Shown here: positions 37,741-45,076 of the stretch, piece after piece | How the letters are laid out: each line of letters opens with the position of its first letter | Position numbering within the stretch: position 1 is the first letter of the stretch | Assembly: GCF_003201595.1 (NCBI RefSeq) | Contig: NZ_QJJS01000002.1 | Coordinates: forward strand, 274,416 to 338,415 | Origin: Sphaerotilus hippei | GTDB lineage: Bacteria > Pseudomonadota > Gammaproteobacteria > Burkholderiales > Burkholderiaceae_C | Reading direction: 5' to 3' | DNA length: 64,000 nt | Notes under the pieces: generated by a model | The model's input: only the letters and a program-made list of their open reading frames with translations | What the model was told of the DNA's origin: nothing | Databases searched by the model: none | Position numbers and translations under genes: made by a program

Positions 37741-38361
37741 ATGGCGCGCCAGGGACGGCGGGGTCGCTCCGGCGGCCGGGAGGCCGAGGTCGATCCGTTC
37801 TACGACATGTTGTTCAACATGCTGATCGCCTTCGTCTTCTGCTTCATCATCGCGCTGCTGGCGATGAACCCGAAGGCGCTGAAGGCGGGCGACATCCCCG
37901 CCAAGGCCGAGTACATCGTCACCGTCTCCTGGCCCGACATGAACCCCGACGACATCGACGCCTGGGCGCAGGATCCGGCCGGCAACCTGGTCTGGTTCCG
38001 TGCCCGCGAGGCCGGCCTGATGCACCTGGACCGCGACGACCGCGGCCTGTCCAACGACACCATCGTGGTCAACGGCCGGCAGGTGGTCAACCCGCTCAAC
38101 CAGGAGGTGGTGTCGCTGCGGGGCATCGCCACGGGCGAGTACACGATCAATGCGCACTACTACGAGACCAAGGACGGCCAGCCGGTCGAGGCCACGGTGT
38201 CGGTGGTGAAGATCAACCCGCGGGCCGAGGTCGTCTACTACGGCCAGGCCACGCTGGCGCGCAAGGGCGACGAGGCCACGCTGGTGCGCTTCACCGTGCT
38301 GCCTGACGGCAGCGTCGGGCAGATCAGCACGCTGCCCAAGCCGCTGGTGCAGCGTTATTGA
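37741..38361 (+). CDS. ExbD/TolR-like protein with a novel periplasmic domain
   Basis: A 206-residue protein with a basic cytoplasmic start, one span carrying the proton-binding aspartate in the expected place (DPFYDMLFNMLIAFVFCFII) and a periplasmic part of about 155 residues. That part (PDMNPDDIDAWAQDPAGNLVWF, HLDRDDRGLSNDT, GEYTINAHYYETKDGQPVEATVSV) looks like an immunoglobulin-type beta sandwich and does not resemble the normal ExbD/TolR domain or a MotB OmpA domain. The partner TolQ-like gene ends three bases before. Function of the domain is unknown, but it would be the moving part that couples proton flow to its target. Confidence 0.75.
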   Translation: MARQGRRGRSGGREAEVDPFYDMLFNMLIAFVFCFIIALLAMNPKALKAGDIPAKAEYIVTVSWPDMNPDDIDAWAQDPAGNLVWFRAREAGLMHLDRDDRGLSNDTIVVNGRQVVNPLNQEVVSLRGIATGEYTINAHYYETKDGQPVEATVSVVKINPRAEVVYYGQATLARKGDEATLVRFTVLPDGSVGQISTLPKPLVQRY

Positions 38362-38373
38362 GGACGACAGGAA

Positions 38374-38868
38374 ATGACACTCGCCGTGACGATGGGACTG
38401 GTGCTGCTCGCGGCGCTGGCGGTGCTGGCGCTGCTGTGGTCGCACTGGCCGATGTGGCTGCGTGCGCTGCTGGTGGCCGGGGTGACGGTGTTCTTCTTCT
38501 GGGCCGAGGACGCCGCCCACCAGCTCTCGGGCTGGCCGAGCGCCGATGCACTGCCCGAGCGCTTCGTGCTGCTCGCCGCCGTGATCGAGGAGCCGACGAC
38601 GAAGTCGCCGGGCGCGCTGTTCGTCTGGGCCCAGGCGCTCGAGAACGGCAAGCCGTCCCGTGCGCCACGGGCCTACCAGCTGCCCTATGCCAAGGACCTG
38701 CACGCGCTGCTCAACGAAGGCATGAAGAAGGCCCGCCAGGGCGTGACCCAGCTGGGCACGGCCGAGCCCAAGGCCGGCAAGCGCGGACCGAGCTGGCTGC
38801 GCCCGGGCAGCGACGAGCAGGTGGTCAAGATCCGCGACCTGCCGGTGGCTCAGCTGCCTGAAAAATGA
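38374..38868 (+). CDS. Conserved-looking membrane protein of unknown function
   Basis: A 164-residue protein that I do not recognise. It starts with two hydrophobic spans (MTLAVTMGLVLLAALAVLALLW and MWLRALLVAGVTVFFFWAED), followed by a soluble region of about 115 residues with AVIEEPTTKSPGALFVWAQ and a basic C-terminus. It starts twelve bases after the ExbD-like gene and overlaps the next gene (ATGA), so it is most likely a third component of the same proton-channel unit, with its soluble part in the periplasm or cytoplasm depending on topology. Confidence 0.65.
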   Translation: MTLAVTMGLVLLAALAVLALLWSHWPMWLRALLVAGVTVFFFWAEDAAHQLSGWPSADALPERFVLLAAVIEEPTTKSPGALFVWAQALENGKPSRAPRAYQLPYAKDLHALLNEGMKKARQGVTQLGTAEPKAGKRGPSWLRPGSDEQVVKIRDLPVAQLPEK

Positions 38869-39632
38869 GCCCGCCGACCGTGATCCCGACTACCCTCGGT
38901 CCGATGCGTCGCCTGCACGCCCCGATGTGGCTGTCGCTGCTGCTCGCGGCCTGCCTCGGCGGCTGTGGCCGCGGCGAGCCGGGCCGCGACTTCTTTCCGC
39001 TCGAGGCCGGCCACCGCTGGACTTACGACGTGAGCAGCGAGTGGGAGGGCAGCCCGCCCGAACGGGAGTCGCTGACGCTGCAGGCGCTGGGCGAGCACAG
39101 CCTCGAGGGCTTCGACGGCCTGGACGGGCGGGCCTGGCAGCGCCACGGCGACTCCGGGGTCGACTACTGGCACCGCTGCGACGAGACCGGCATCTACCGG
39201 GTGGCCAGCAAGAGCGAGGCCGATCCGCAGCCCCAGCCCGATGCGGTGCGCCGCTACGTGCTCAAGGCGCCGTTCGTGGTCGGCACGAGCTGGCAGGCCA
39301 GCACCACCGCCTACCTGCTGCGCCGGCGCAACGAGTTCCCGCCCGAGATCCGGCACAGTCATCCGGCCATCCCGATGACCTACACCATCGAGGCGGTGCA
39401 GCAGAAGGTGCAGACGGCGGCGGGATCGCACGAGGGCTGCCTGCGGGTGCGTGGCCAGGCGACCGTGAGGCTGTTCGCCGATCCGGTCAACGGCTGGCAG
39501 GACCTGCCGTTGAGCACCCGCGAGTGGTACTGCCCGGGGGTCGGGCTGGTGCGCCTGGAGCGCAGCGAACCCGCCAGCTCCACCTTCCTGGTGGGCGGGG
39601 TGATGAAGATGGAACTGGTGTCATGGCAATGA
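38865..39632 (+). CDS. Putative lipoprotein of unknown function
   Basis: A 255-residue protein with a lipobox (LSLLLAACLGGC) after a short leader, then a mature region opening with FFPLEAGHRWTYDVSSEWEG. The phrase FPLxxGxxWxY occurs in several families of bacterial lipoproteins with a beta-rich fold, but none can be named. Several cysteines are present (HRCDETG, HEGCLRV, WYCPG). The ATG overlapping the previous stop is used; MRRLHAP at 38904 is an equally good start for a lipoprotein signal. It is coupled at its end to the Bug protein gene and may be the outer-membrane target of the channel pair. Confidence 0.65.
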   Translation: MSPPTVIPTTLGPMRRLHAPMWLSLLLAACLGGCGRGEPGRDFFPLEAGHRWTYDVSSEWEGSPPERESLTLQALGEHSLEGFDGLDGRAWQRHGDSGVDYWHRCDETGIYRVASKSEADPQPQPDAVRRYVLKAPFVVGTSWQASTTAYLLRRRNEFPPEIRHSHPAIPMTYTIEAVQQKVQTAAGSHEGCLRVRGQATVRLFADPVNGWQDLPLSTREWYCPGVGLVRLERSEPASSTFLVGGVMKMELVSWQ

Positions 39633-40618
39633 TGGATCGACGGCGCGCGCTCGGTGCGCTGGCCGCATGTGCGTTCGGCCCGGTCGCGGCCAGGGTGTCG
39701 GCCCAGCCGGGGGGCGAGCGTTTCCCGTCGCGTCCCGTCACGCTGTGGGTGCCCTGGCCGGCCGGTGGCGCGACCGACCTGACCCTGCGCCTGCTGGCCG
39801 AGCTGGCCGGGCGCCAGCTCGGCCAGAAGGTGCTGATCGAGAACCGTGCCGGTGCCGGCGGCACGCTGGCCATGCCGGTGCTGCAGCAGGCCGCTCCCGA
39901 CGGCTACACCATCGCCCAGATGCCTCAGCCGGTGTTCCGCCTGCCGCACCTGCAGAAGGTGCTGTGGGACCCGATCCGCGACACCACGCCCATCCTGCAG
40001 GTCTCGGGCGTGACCTTCGGCATCGTCGTGCCCGCGGCCAGCCCGCTGCGCTCGCTCGAGGACCTGTTCACCTGGGCCCGCGCCCGCCCGGGCGAGCTGA
40101 CCGTGGCCACCAACGGCGCGGGCACCACGCCGCACATGGTCATGGACGAGCTCTTCGAGCGGCGCGGCCTGAGCTATCTGCACATCCCCTACAAGGGCAC
40201 GGCCGAGCAGATGCTGGCGGTGTCGTCCGGTCAGGTCATGGTCGGGGTCAACTCCAACGGCTTCGCGCCCTTTGTCGACAGCGCCCGCCTGCGCCTGCTG
40301 GTCACCTTCGGCGAGCACCGCACCCGCCGCTGGCCGCAGGTGCCCACGCTCAAGGAGCTGGGGCAGGGCATCGTCGCCACATCGCCCTACGGCCTGGCTG
40401 GCCCGCGTGGCATGGCGCCGGCGGTGGTGAAGGTGCTGCACGACGCCTTCCACGTCGCCATGCAGGATCCCGCGCACCTGGCCGAGCTGGCACGCTACGA
40501 CCAGGAGCTGGCCTACCTGGGCAGCGAGGACTATGGCCACGCGATGCGCGAGAGCTTTGCCGCCGAGCGCCGGGCGGTCGAGCGCCTGGGGCTGGCCCGC
40601 CCGGCCACGGGTGGATGA
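39629..40618 (+). CDS. Bug-family tripartite tricarboxylate transporter binding protein
   Basis: A 329-residue periplasmic protein of the Bug (TctC) family, abundant in Burkholderiales. After the signal (RRALGALAACAFGPVAARVSAQ) come the family blocks RPVTLWVPWPAGGATDLTLRLLAE, VLIENRAGAGGTLAMPVLQQAAPDGYT, LTVATNGAGTTPHMVMDELF and YLHIPYKGTAEQMLAV. It binds a small carboxylate or similar anion. It is the last gene of the operon and overlaps the previous stop. It may serve the tctBA permease encoded far away or act as a sensor. Other Met codons at 39623 and 39632 are possible starts. Confidence 0.88.
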   Translation: MMDRRRALGALAACAFGPVAARVSAQPGGERFPSRPVTLWVPWPAGGATDLTLRLLAELAGRQLGQKVLIENRAGAGGTLAMPVLQQAAPDGYTIAQMPQPVFRLPHLQKVLWDPIRDTTPILQVSGVTFGIVVPAASPLRSLEDLFTWARARPGELTVATNGAGTTPHMVMDELFERRGLSYLHIPYKGTAEQMLAVSSGQVMVGVNSNGFAPFVDSARLRLLVTFGEHRTRRWPQVPTLKELGQGIVATSPYGLAGPRGMAPAVVKVLHDAFHVAMQDPAHLAELARYDQELAYLGSEDYGHAMRESFAAERRAVERLGLARPATGG

Positions 40619-40625
40619 GCCTGGT

Positions 40626-40645
40626 CTCCTGATCGCGCTCAGGAG
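40626..40645. terminator. Possible bidirectional hairpin between convergent genes
   Basis: A seven-pair stem (CTCCTGA with TCAGGAG, loop TCGCGC) fills the gap between the ends of the Bug gene and the sensor kinase gene. There is no T tract on either side, so termination is only suggested by position. Confidence 0.35.
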
Positions 40646-42240
40646 GCTGCGGACGCCATCGCCTCATGCGGCCTGACCCGGTGCAGGCGGGTGTGCAGAT
40701 CGGCCCGCAGTCGCAGCCCGCGTCCGTTCGGGCCCGGCTCGCAGGTCCAGCGTCCACCGAGTGACCAGACCCGCTCGCGCATGCCCGCCATGCCATTGCC
40801 ACGCTGGGTCGCTCGGCTGGCCTCGGCCAGTCCTTCTCCGTCATCGGTACAGGTCCAGTGCAGGCTCAAGGGACGGGCCACGGGGCTTGCAGGGTCAGTC
40901 GTGTCGGCGGTCTCGGCCAGTTCCAGCGCCAGCTGCAGCGTGACCGTGCGTGCGCTCCGGGCGTGTCGCACGGCGTTGGTCAGCGCCTCCTGGCTCAGCC
41001 GGTAAAGGGCCAGCGCCGGTTCGCGCGGCAGGCGATGGCCGTGGGTCCAGCGTCGCTGCCCGGGGTCCGCCTCCAGGTCGATCAGCGATGAGCCCGTTCC
41101 CGCCGATCCGCGGGGGTCGTGCAGGCTCACGCTCATCTGCATCCGCGGCACGCCGCGTTCCCCCGGGTCATCGCTGGCAGCGTCGCTCTCCACCGTGGCC
41201 CAGCTGTGCACCAGCGACTGCAGCAGCTCGATCAGCCGGGCGACGCTGATGCCGTCCTGGACGTCCGCGCCGGTGGGGCCGAACGGCCTCAGGTGGGTCA
41301 GCAGCCCTCTCAGGTCCGCCTGCAGCCGGGTGCAATGCCGGGTGAGGTCGTTCACCGAGTCCTGCAGGCCGGCCTGTTGAGGGCCGGATTCGCGCCCCAG
41401 CTGCCGCGCCAGGCAGTTGAGGTCCAGACGCAGGGCCGTCAGCCGCTGCCCCAGTTCGTCGTGCAGTTCATGGGCGATGTGCTGACGCTCGTCCTCCTGC
41501 AGCGTGAGGATCCTGTGGCTGAGCAGGCGGCGCTGCGATTCCGTGTCCGCCAGACTGCTGGCCAGCTGCCGCAGGGCCAGGCGGATCTGCTCCAGTTCCT
41601 GGACGGGCATGACGGGCAACTGCTGCAACGGCCCGTCACGCTGGTGCTCCAGCTCGGCCATGGCGGCCAGCAGCTGCCTCAGGGGCCGGAAGGCGCATGC
41701 CAGGTTGAATCGCATCACCGCCAGCATGCCCAGCACGCAGGTCAGCAGCAGTCCGATGCTGTCCAGCAGGCCTGACATCGCTTCCTCCCGTTCGCTCTCC
41801 GCCGATGCCACCAGCGACAGTGTCCAGGCCCGGCCTTGCGGACGAGGCATTGCCCAGGCGATGGTGCGTCGCTCGCCGGGCGGAAAGAAGTGGCGGTGCA
41901 GTGCCATCATGAGCGAGATCGGGCCCTCGGGCTTCTGCGCAGGTGCGGGTGACAGCACCATCCGACCTTGCTCGTCGGTCACCTGCAGCTCCAGGTGGCG
42001 CAGCACCCCCGTGCTGCCCAGGCTGGCCAGGCGCTGCCGTGCGCTCGGGTCGTCGAGCGTGGACAGAGGCTGAAGCTGGGCCATCACGTGAGCCAGTGCC
42101 ATGGCGGCATCGACCTCCTGGTCGGTGTCCTCGGCTGCCTGGCGGCCCCCCAGAATCAGCGCCACCAGCAGCGTGAGCACGGCGACCCCGGAGGCGCGTC
42201 GCATCACCTGCCGCGGCAGGTCCAGCGGTGGGGTCGTCAC
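40639..42240 (-). CDS. HisKA_3-type sensor histidine kinase of the alcohol dehydrogenase locus
   Basis: A 533-residue inner-membrane kinase. Two spans (about 15-32 and 160-182) frame a periplasmic region of about 125 residues with no recognised domain; a HAMP-like segment leads to the HisKA_3 box (AHELHDELGQRLTALRLDL) and the ATPase end (SQEALTNAVRHARSA, CTDDGEGL, GNGMAGMRERV). The build resembles NarX and the kinases that control exa/ped genes. It starts at a GTG overlapping the response regulator stop (GTGA). The pair lies divergent to a PQQ alcohol dehydrogenase gene, the likely target. The signal is probably an alcohol or aldehyde, but this is inference. Confidence 0.85.
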   Translation of the reverse strand: MTTPPLDLPRQVMRRASGVAVLTLLVALILGGRQAAEDTDQEVDAAMALAHVMAQLQPLSTLDDPSARQRLASLGSTGVLRHLELQVTDEQGRMVLSPAPAQKPEGPISLMMALHRHFFPPGERRTIAWAMPRPQGRAWTLSLVASAESEREEAMSGLLDSIGLLLTCVLGMLAVMRFNLACAFRPLRQLLAAMAELEHQRDGPLQQLPVMPVQELEQIRLALRQLASSLADTESQRRLLSHRILTLQEDERQHIAHELHDELGQRLTALRLDLNCLARQLGRESGPQQAGLQDSVNDLTRHCTRLQADLRGLLTHLRPFGPTGADVQDGISVARLIELLQSLVHSWATVESDAASDDPGERGVPRMQMSVSLHDPRGSAGTGSSLIDLEADPGQRRWTHGHRLPREPALALYRLSQEALTNAVRHARSARTVTLQLALELAETADTTDPASPVARPLSLHWTCTDDGEGLAEASRATQRGNGMAGMRERVWSLGGRWTCEPGPNGRGLRLRADLHTRLHRVRPHEAMASAAS

Positions 42241-42872
42241 AGCTGCACCAGACCGTGCTCGGCCGCCAGACGCAGCAGCTGGAAGTCGCTGTGGGCATCG
42301 AGCTTCTGGCGAATCAGCGACATGTTGTTGTGGATGGTCTTGGGGCTGAGGCAGAGTGCTCCCGCGATCTGGTCCGTGCTCTGCCCATGGGCGGCCAGGC
42401 GCAGCACCTCGAACTCGCGCGGGGTCAACTGGGTCAGCGGGCTGTGCGCCTCATGCTGTCCGTGTTCGGCCAGCAGGGCCTGGGCGATCTCGCCGCTGTA
42501 GATGCGCCGGCCCTGATGCACGAGCCGGATCGCCTCGAGCATGTCGTCGGGGTCGCTGTCCTTGGTCAGGTAGCCCGAGGCCCCCGCCCTCAGAGCCTGC
42601 AGCGCGAAGCCGTGGTGGGCGTGCATCGTGAAGACCAGCACCCGCAGGCCCGGGCACCGCTGGCGCAGGCGAGGAATCGCCTCCAGTCCGCTGTCGCCCT
42701 TGAGGCTGAGATCGACGACGGCGACGTCCACCTGTTGCTGTCGCACCAGTTCGCAAGCCTGTGCGGACGTGGCAGCTTCAGCCACCACCTGCATGTCGGG
42801 CTCCTGGGCAATGAGCTTGCGGTAGCCGGCTCGCACCACGGCGTGGTCGTCGAGCAGCAGGATGTGGATCAT
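42237..42872 (-). CDS. NarL/LuxR-type response regulator (ExaE/AgmR/PedR-like)
   Basis: A 211-residue response regulator with a receiver (HILLLDDHAVVRAGYRKLI, phosphoacceptor in VAVVDLSLKGDSG, lysine in GYLTKDSD) and a LuxR helix-turn-helix (LTPREFEVLRLAAHGQSTDQIAGALCLSPKTIHNNMSLIRQKL). Regulators of this shape activate PQQ alcohol dehydrogenase genes in pseudomonads. It is encoded before its kinase and divergent from the dehydrogenase gene across a 314-base control region containing three evenly spaced palindromes that could be its binding sites. Confidence 0.88.
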   Translation of the reverse strand: MIHILLLDDHAVVRAGYRKLIAQEPDMQVVAEAATSAQACELVRQQQVDVAVVDLSLKGDSGLEAIPRLRQRCPGLRVLVFTMHAHHGFALQALRAGASGYLTKDSDPDDMLEAIRLVHQGRRIYSGEIAQALLAEHGQHEAHSPLTQLTPREFEVLRLAAHGQSTDQIAGALCLSPKTIHNNMSLIRQKLDAHSDFQLLRLAAEHGLVQL

Positions 42873-43039
42873 GGGCGGGTCTCCTTCGTTCTTCTGTTCG
42901 TGATGTCAGTCAAGGGCTGTTCCCAGGGTGCCGTATCACCCTGGTACAGCGTGACACGGGGGAAAACCCGGCTGATCTGGCGCTGTTCTGCCGTCTTTCA
43001 GGGATCCTGCAGCACACCGGCTTGTGTCAGGGCTGAACA

Positions 43040-43056
43040 AGCAAAGGGTGTTCCCA
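43040..43056 (-). promoter_or_regulatory. Weak sigma-54-like promoter toward the two-component genes
   Basis: On the minus strand the bases read TGGGAACACCCTTTGCT, with GG and GC separated by ten bases and TT before GC as in the consensus, but with a poor -24 half. The start would lie about 157 bases before the regulator gene. Confidence 0.3.
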
Positions 43057-43072
43057 AATGGCGATGTCTGGC

Positions 43073-43130
43073 GGGAATGGTTCCCTGGCTTGCCGGGATG
43101 CAGTCCCGATACAGGCAGGGAACGGATTCC
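43073..43130. promoter_or_regulatory. Three phased palindromes, candidate operator array
   Basis: GGGAA-N3-TTCCC (centre 43079), GGGA-N5-TCCC (centre 43101) and GGAA-N4-TTCC (centre 43124.5) follow each other at 22 and 23.5 bases, about two helical turns. They share GGGA/TCCC half-sites. They lie just upstream of a TAGACT -10 box, in the place expected for activator sites of a NarL-type regulator. Confidence 0.5.
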
Positions 43131-43136
43131 TAGACT
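43108..43136 (+). promoter_or_regulatory. Possible promoter of the PQQ alcohol dehydrogenase gene
   Basis: A -10-like TAGACT at 43131-43136 has a poor -35 (GATACA at 43108-43113) 17 bases upstream, as expected of an activated promoter. The presumed start near 43143 leaves a leader of about 44 bases. The tctB upstream region carries a similar TTCCTAGAAT element. Confidence 0.35.
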
Positions 43137-43186
43137 GGCGTGGCCTGATCCCTTCGAGCCAGGCCACATTCAAGAGGAGACCCAAC

Positions 43187-45076
43187 ATGCATCCCCGCCA
43201 CTCCGCCCGTCGGGCATCCGGGCCCGTCGCCCTGGCCGTTGCCGCGCTGCTGGCGCTGACCGGCCAGAGCGCACAGGCCGTGCGCAACGTCACCTGGGAC
43301 GACATCGCCAACGACGACAGGACCGGCCAGGATGTGCTGGGTTACGGCCTCGGGCTGAAGGCGCAGCGTCACAGTCCGCTCAAGCGGGTCAACACCAGCA
43401 ACGTCAAGGATCTGTTGCCGGTGTGGTCCTTCTCCTTCGGTGGGGAAAAGCAGCGTGGTCAGGAGGCTCAGGCACTGGTCCATGACGGGGTGATCTACGT
43501 CACCAGTTCCTACTCCCGTTTCCATGCGCTCGATGCCAAGACCGGCAAGCAGCTCTGGACCTACGAACATCGTCTGCCCGATGACATCCGCCCTTGCTGT
43601 GACGTGGTCAACCGAGGCCCGGCCATCTATGGAGACAAAGTCTATTTCGGCACGCTCGACGCGGCCATCGTCGCGCTCGACCGGGCGACCGGCAAGGTGG
43701 TGTGGAAGGAGAAGTTCGCTGATCACAAGGTGGGCTACACCATGACCGGTGCGCCGACCATCGTGAAGGAGAAGAACGGGCGTGTGCTACTCGTGCATGG
43801 CTCCTCGGGTGACGAGTTCGGTGTCGTGGGCTGGCTCTATGCCCGTGATCCGGACACCGGGGAGGAGGTCTGGGCTCGACCGCTGGTCGAGGGTCACAAG
43901 GGCCGTCTGGCCGGCAAGGACGGCACCACGACCGGTGACGCCAGCGCACCGAGCTGGCCGCGTGACAAGGAGGGCAAGCTGGTCGACGCCTGGAACCACG
44001 GGGGCGGTGCGCCATGGCAGTCGGCGTCCTTCGATCCGGAAACCAACACCATCGTCATCGGCGCAGGCAATCCCGCACCCTGGAACACCTGGAAGCGCAC
44101 GAAGGAAGGGGACGATCCGAAGAACTGGGACAGCCTTTTCACCTCGGGTCAGGCGTATGTCGACGCCAGCACTGGCGAGCTCAAGGGCTTCTATCAGCAC
44201 ACGCCCAACGATGCGTGGGACTTCTCGGGCAACAACTCGGTCGTGTTGTTCGAGTACAAGGGCAAGGACGGCAAGCTGGTCAAGGCCAGCGCCCACGCCG
44301 ACCGGAACGGTTTCTTCTACGTCACCGACCGGACCAAGCTGGCCACTGGCGCGGGCTATCCGAACAAGCCGACGGCGCTGATCAACGCCTGGCCTTTCGT
44401 CGACGGCATCACCTGGGCCACCAGCATCGACGTCAAGACAGGCAAGCCCGTCGAAGTGTCCGGCCAGCGCCCGGCCCTGCCGGTCGACGGCTCGGACAAG
44501 GGCAAGGCGGTCTTCGTCTCGCCACCGTTCCTGGGCGGCACCAACTGGATGCCGATGTCCTACAGCCCCGAAACGGGCCTGTTCTACATCCCTGGCAACC
44601 ACTGGGCCATGGACTACTGGACCGAGAACCTGACTTACAAGGCCGGTTCAGCCTATCTCGGTCAGGGCTTCCGCATCAAGCGCCTGTACGACGACCACGT
44701 GGGCACGCTGCGAGCCATCGACCCTAAGACCGGCAAGATCGCCTGGGAACACAAGGAGAAGTTCCCGCTCTGGGCCGGCACGCTCACCACCGCGGGCGGC
44801 CTGCTGATCACCGGCACCTCGGATGGCTTCGTGAAAGCTTTCGACGCCCGTTCAGGCGAAGAGCTGTGGAAGTTCCAGACGGGTTCCGGCGTGGTGTCGG
44901 TACCGGTCACCTGGGAGCAGGATGGTGAGCAGTACATCGGTCTTTCCAGCGGTTATGGCGGAGCGGTGCCGCTGTGGGGGGGCGACATGGCCGAGCTGAC
45001 CAAGCAGGTCACGCAGGGCGGCAGCTACTGGGTCTTCAAGCTGCCACGTTCCAGCAGCAAGGTGGCGACGAAGTGA
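43187..45076 (+). CDS. PQQ-dependent alcohol dehydrogenase, calcium type (ExaA/PedE-like)
   Basis: A 629-residue periplasmic quinoprotein, full length, with a cleavable signal peptide (GPVALAVAALLALTGQSAQA). The eight-bladed propeller carries repeats such as [19 protein letters not shown]. The adjacent-cysteine disulfide motif is C137-C138 in DIRPCCDVV. The catalytic aspartate is D345 in DAWDFSGNNS; the residue two places on is serine, as in calcium-dependent ExaA and PedE, not the aspartate of lanthanide enzymes. It oxidises primary alcohols such as ethanol and passes electrons to a cytochrome c. An AGAGGAGA site sets the start. The next gene overlaps its stop (GTGA). Confidence 0.94.
   Translation: MHPRHSARRASGPVALAVAALLALTGQSAQAVRNVTWDDIANDDRTGQDVLGYGLGLKAQRHSPLKRVNTSNVKDLLPVWSFSFGGEKQRGQEAQALVHDGVIYVTSSYSRFHALDAKTGKQLWTYEHRLPDDIRPCCDVVNRGPAIYGDKVYFGTLDAAIVALDRATGKVVWKEKFADHKVGYTMTGAPTIVKEKNGRVLLVHGSSGDEFGVVGWLYARDPDTGEEVWARPLVEGHKGRLAGKDGTTTGDASAPSWPRDKEGKLVDAWNHGGGAPWQSASFDPETNTIVIGAGNPAPWNTWKRTKEGDDPKNWDSLFTSGQAYVDASTGELKGFYQHTPNDAWDFSGNNSVVLFEYKGKDGKLVKASAHADRNGFFYVTDRTKLATGAGYPNKPTALINAWPFVDGITWATSIDVKTGKPVEVSGQRPALPVDGSDKGKAVFVSPPFLGGTNWMPMSYSPETGLFYIPGNHWAMDYWTENLTYKAGSAYLGQGFRIKRLYDDHVGTLRAIDPKTGKIAWEHKEKFPLWAGTLTTAGGLLITGTSDGFVKAFDARSGEELWKFQTGSGVVSVPVTWEQDGEQYIGLSSGYGGAVPLWGGDMAELTKQVTQGGSYWVFKLPRSSSKVATK

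Larger units (their letters stand above)
42873..43186. promoter_or_regulatory. Divergent control region between response regulator and dehydrogenase
   Basis: This 314-base stretch has no gene. It holds three palindromes (43073-43130), a possible sigma-70 promoter toward the dehydrogenase, a possible -24/-12 site toward the regulator and an AGAGGAGA ribosome binding site at its right end. The left 150 bases show nothing else recognisable. Confidence 0.7.

Noticed and set aside
43073-43130. Palindromes before the dehydrogenase as a CRISPR-like array or transposon ends
   Set aside because: The units are only 12-13 bases, are not identical and have no equal spacers or neighbouring cas or transposase genes; operator sites explain them better.
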